Assembly: GCA_937864375.1 (NCBI GenBank)
Contig: CALMJO010000283.1
Location: 1-6,645, forward strand
DNA length: 6,645 bases
Reading direction: 5' to 3'
Origin: an uncultured Spirochaetota bacterium
GTDB lineage: Bacteria; Spirochaetota; UBA4802; UBA5368
The translations under genes were made by a program, and so were the position numbers. Each line of letters begins with the position of its first letter. Position 1 is the first letter of the stretch. Below, piece by piece: positions 5,970-6,645 of this stretch. The notes beneath the pieces were generated by a model. The model saw nothing but the letters and a program-made list of their open reading frames with translations. It did no database searches and was not told where the DNA came from.

Positions 5970-6645
5970 TCACGCGCCCCGCATCCTCTTCTTGAACCTG
6001 TAGCGCATGACAAGCCCTGCCATGTTCAGGACGAGCACCAGCATGATGAGCACGATCGCCGTCCCGTACTGCAGGGGACGCGTCGCCTGTATGTGGGTGC
6101 CCGCGGTAGCCATGACGTAGATGTGGTACGGGAGCGCCATCACCTCGCTCAGGAGCGATCCCGGGAGGTCCGGCGAATAGAAGGTGGCGGCGGTGAACAT
6201 TATGGGCGCGGTCTCTCCCGCCGCGCGCCCCAGGGAGAGCATGACACCCGTGAGGATGCCGGGCAGCGCGCTCGGGAGCACGATTCTATAGATGGTCTGC
6301 CAGCGCGTTGCGCCCAACGAGAGGGAGGCCTCGCGGTACGTGCCGGGCACCGTGAGGAGCGCCTCCTCGGTCGCGCGGATTATCACGGGCAGGTTGAGGA
6401 GTCCCAGCGTGAAGGATCCCGCGGCGATCGAGGTCCCAAAGTCCAAGAAGGTCACGAAGAAGGAGAGGCCAAAGAGCCCGAACACCACCGAGGGCACGCC
6501 GGCGAGATTGTTCACGCCCAGGCGAATGAGCTTCACGAGCCCCGGGCTTTGCGCGTACTCGGTGAGGTAAATCGCGGTGACGACCCCCACCGGTATGGAC
6601 AGCACCGATGCGCCCACCATGAGATAGAACGTGCCCGCGATCGCG
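5970..6645 (-). CDS. pstA: phosphate ABC transporter permease PstA (5' end outside window)
   Basis: The minus-strand frame is open to the window edge and gives the last 224 residues of PstA, one of the two inner-membrane permeases of the high-affinity phosphate importer PstSCAB. An internal ATG at 6620 is not the real start: the preceding residues AIAGTFYL match the family pattern before the first conserved membrane helix here. Visible family marks are PVGVVTAIYLTEYA, the NNLAGVPSVVFGLFG helix, the cytoplasmic EAA-type coupling loop EASLSLGATRWQTIYRIVLP, and the hallmark GRAAGETAPIMFTA. A last hydrophobic helix ends in a basic tail (RYRFKKRMRGA). The full protein is usually about 280-300 residues, so some 60-80 are missing. 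The gene ends only 35 bases from the convergent cyclase, so no pstB or phoU follows it directly, unlike the common pstSCAB-phoU order. Confidence 0.95.
   Translation of the reverse strand, partial: AIAGTFYLMVGASVLSIPVGVVTAIYLTEYAQSPGLVKLIRLGVNNLAGVPSVVFGLFGLSFFVTFLDFGTSIAAGSFTLGLLNLPVIIRATEEALLTVPGTYREASLSLGATRWQTIYRIVLPSALPGILTGVMLSLGRAAGETAPIMFTAATFYSPDLPGSLLSEVMALPYHIYVMATAGTHIQATRPLQYGTAIVLIMLVLVLNMAGLVMRYRFKKRMRGA

Noticed and set aside
5960..5977. GCGCG/CGCGC dyad as a bidirectional terminator between the cyclase and pstA
   Set aside because: The stem has only 5 pairs, it overlaps the pstA stop codon, and neither strand has a T-tract.

Overview
The window is a GC-rich (roughly 60%), tightly packed stretch of a bacterial chromosome, most likely from a Gram-negative organism. 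It has a Pst phosphate transporter subunit, an OlsB-type aminolipid acyltransferase and a membrane adenylate cyclase with a probable periplasmic sensor. Lineage cannot be fixed from the sequence. The PHP-glycosyltransferase fusion together with the sensor-cyclase leans towards Spirochaetota or an environmental proteobacterium-like lineage, but this is a weak impression. I see no RNA genes, insertion sequences, CRISPR arrays or phage genes.

Layout: (1) 1-4365, minus strand, three genes in one direction, transcribed from right to left: an olsB-like N-acyltransferase (4365-3493), an alpha/beta hydrolase (3436-2390), and a long protein (2273 to beyond base 1) that joins an N-terminal PHP metallophosphoesterase domain to a C-terminal GT4 glycosyltransferase. 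(2) 4366-4590, a 225-base divergent intergenic region with several small dyads. (3) 4591-5934, plus strand, a class III adenylate cyclase with two membrane segments. (4) 5970 to beyond 6645, minus strand, the C-terminal 224 residues of the phosphate permease PstA, ending 35 bases from the convergent cyclase.

The main idea is that the left-hand cluster makes or remodels polar lipids. An OlsB homologue would acylate an amino acid such as ornithine. A phosphoesterase-GT4 fusion could replace a phosphate-containing head group with a sugar. A serine hydrolase of unknown substrate lies between them. The nearby pstA fits a link to phosphate supply, because ornithine lipids and glycolipids are known phosphorus-free replacements for phospholipids. 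This link is inference: there is no recognisable Pho box, olsA is not in the window, and the cyclase lies between the lipid genes and pstA.

Possible translational control is visible at two starts. A GC-only 6-bp hairpin covers the upstream ribosome-binding site of the PHP-GT gene, and a 10-bp inverted repeat includes the ribosome-binding site of the cyclase.
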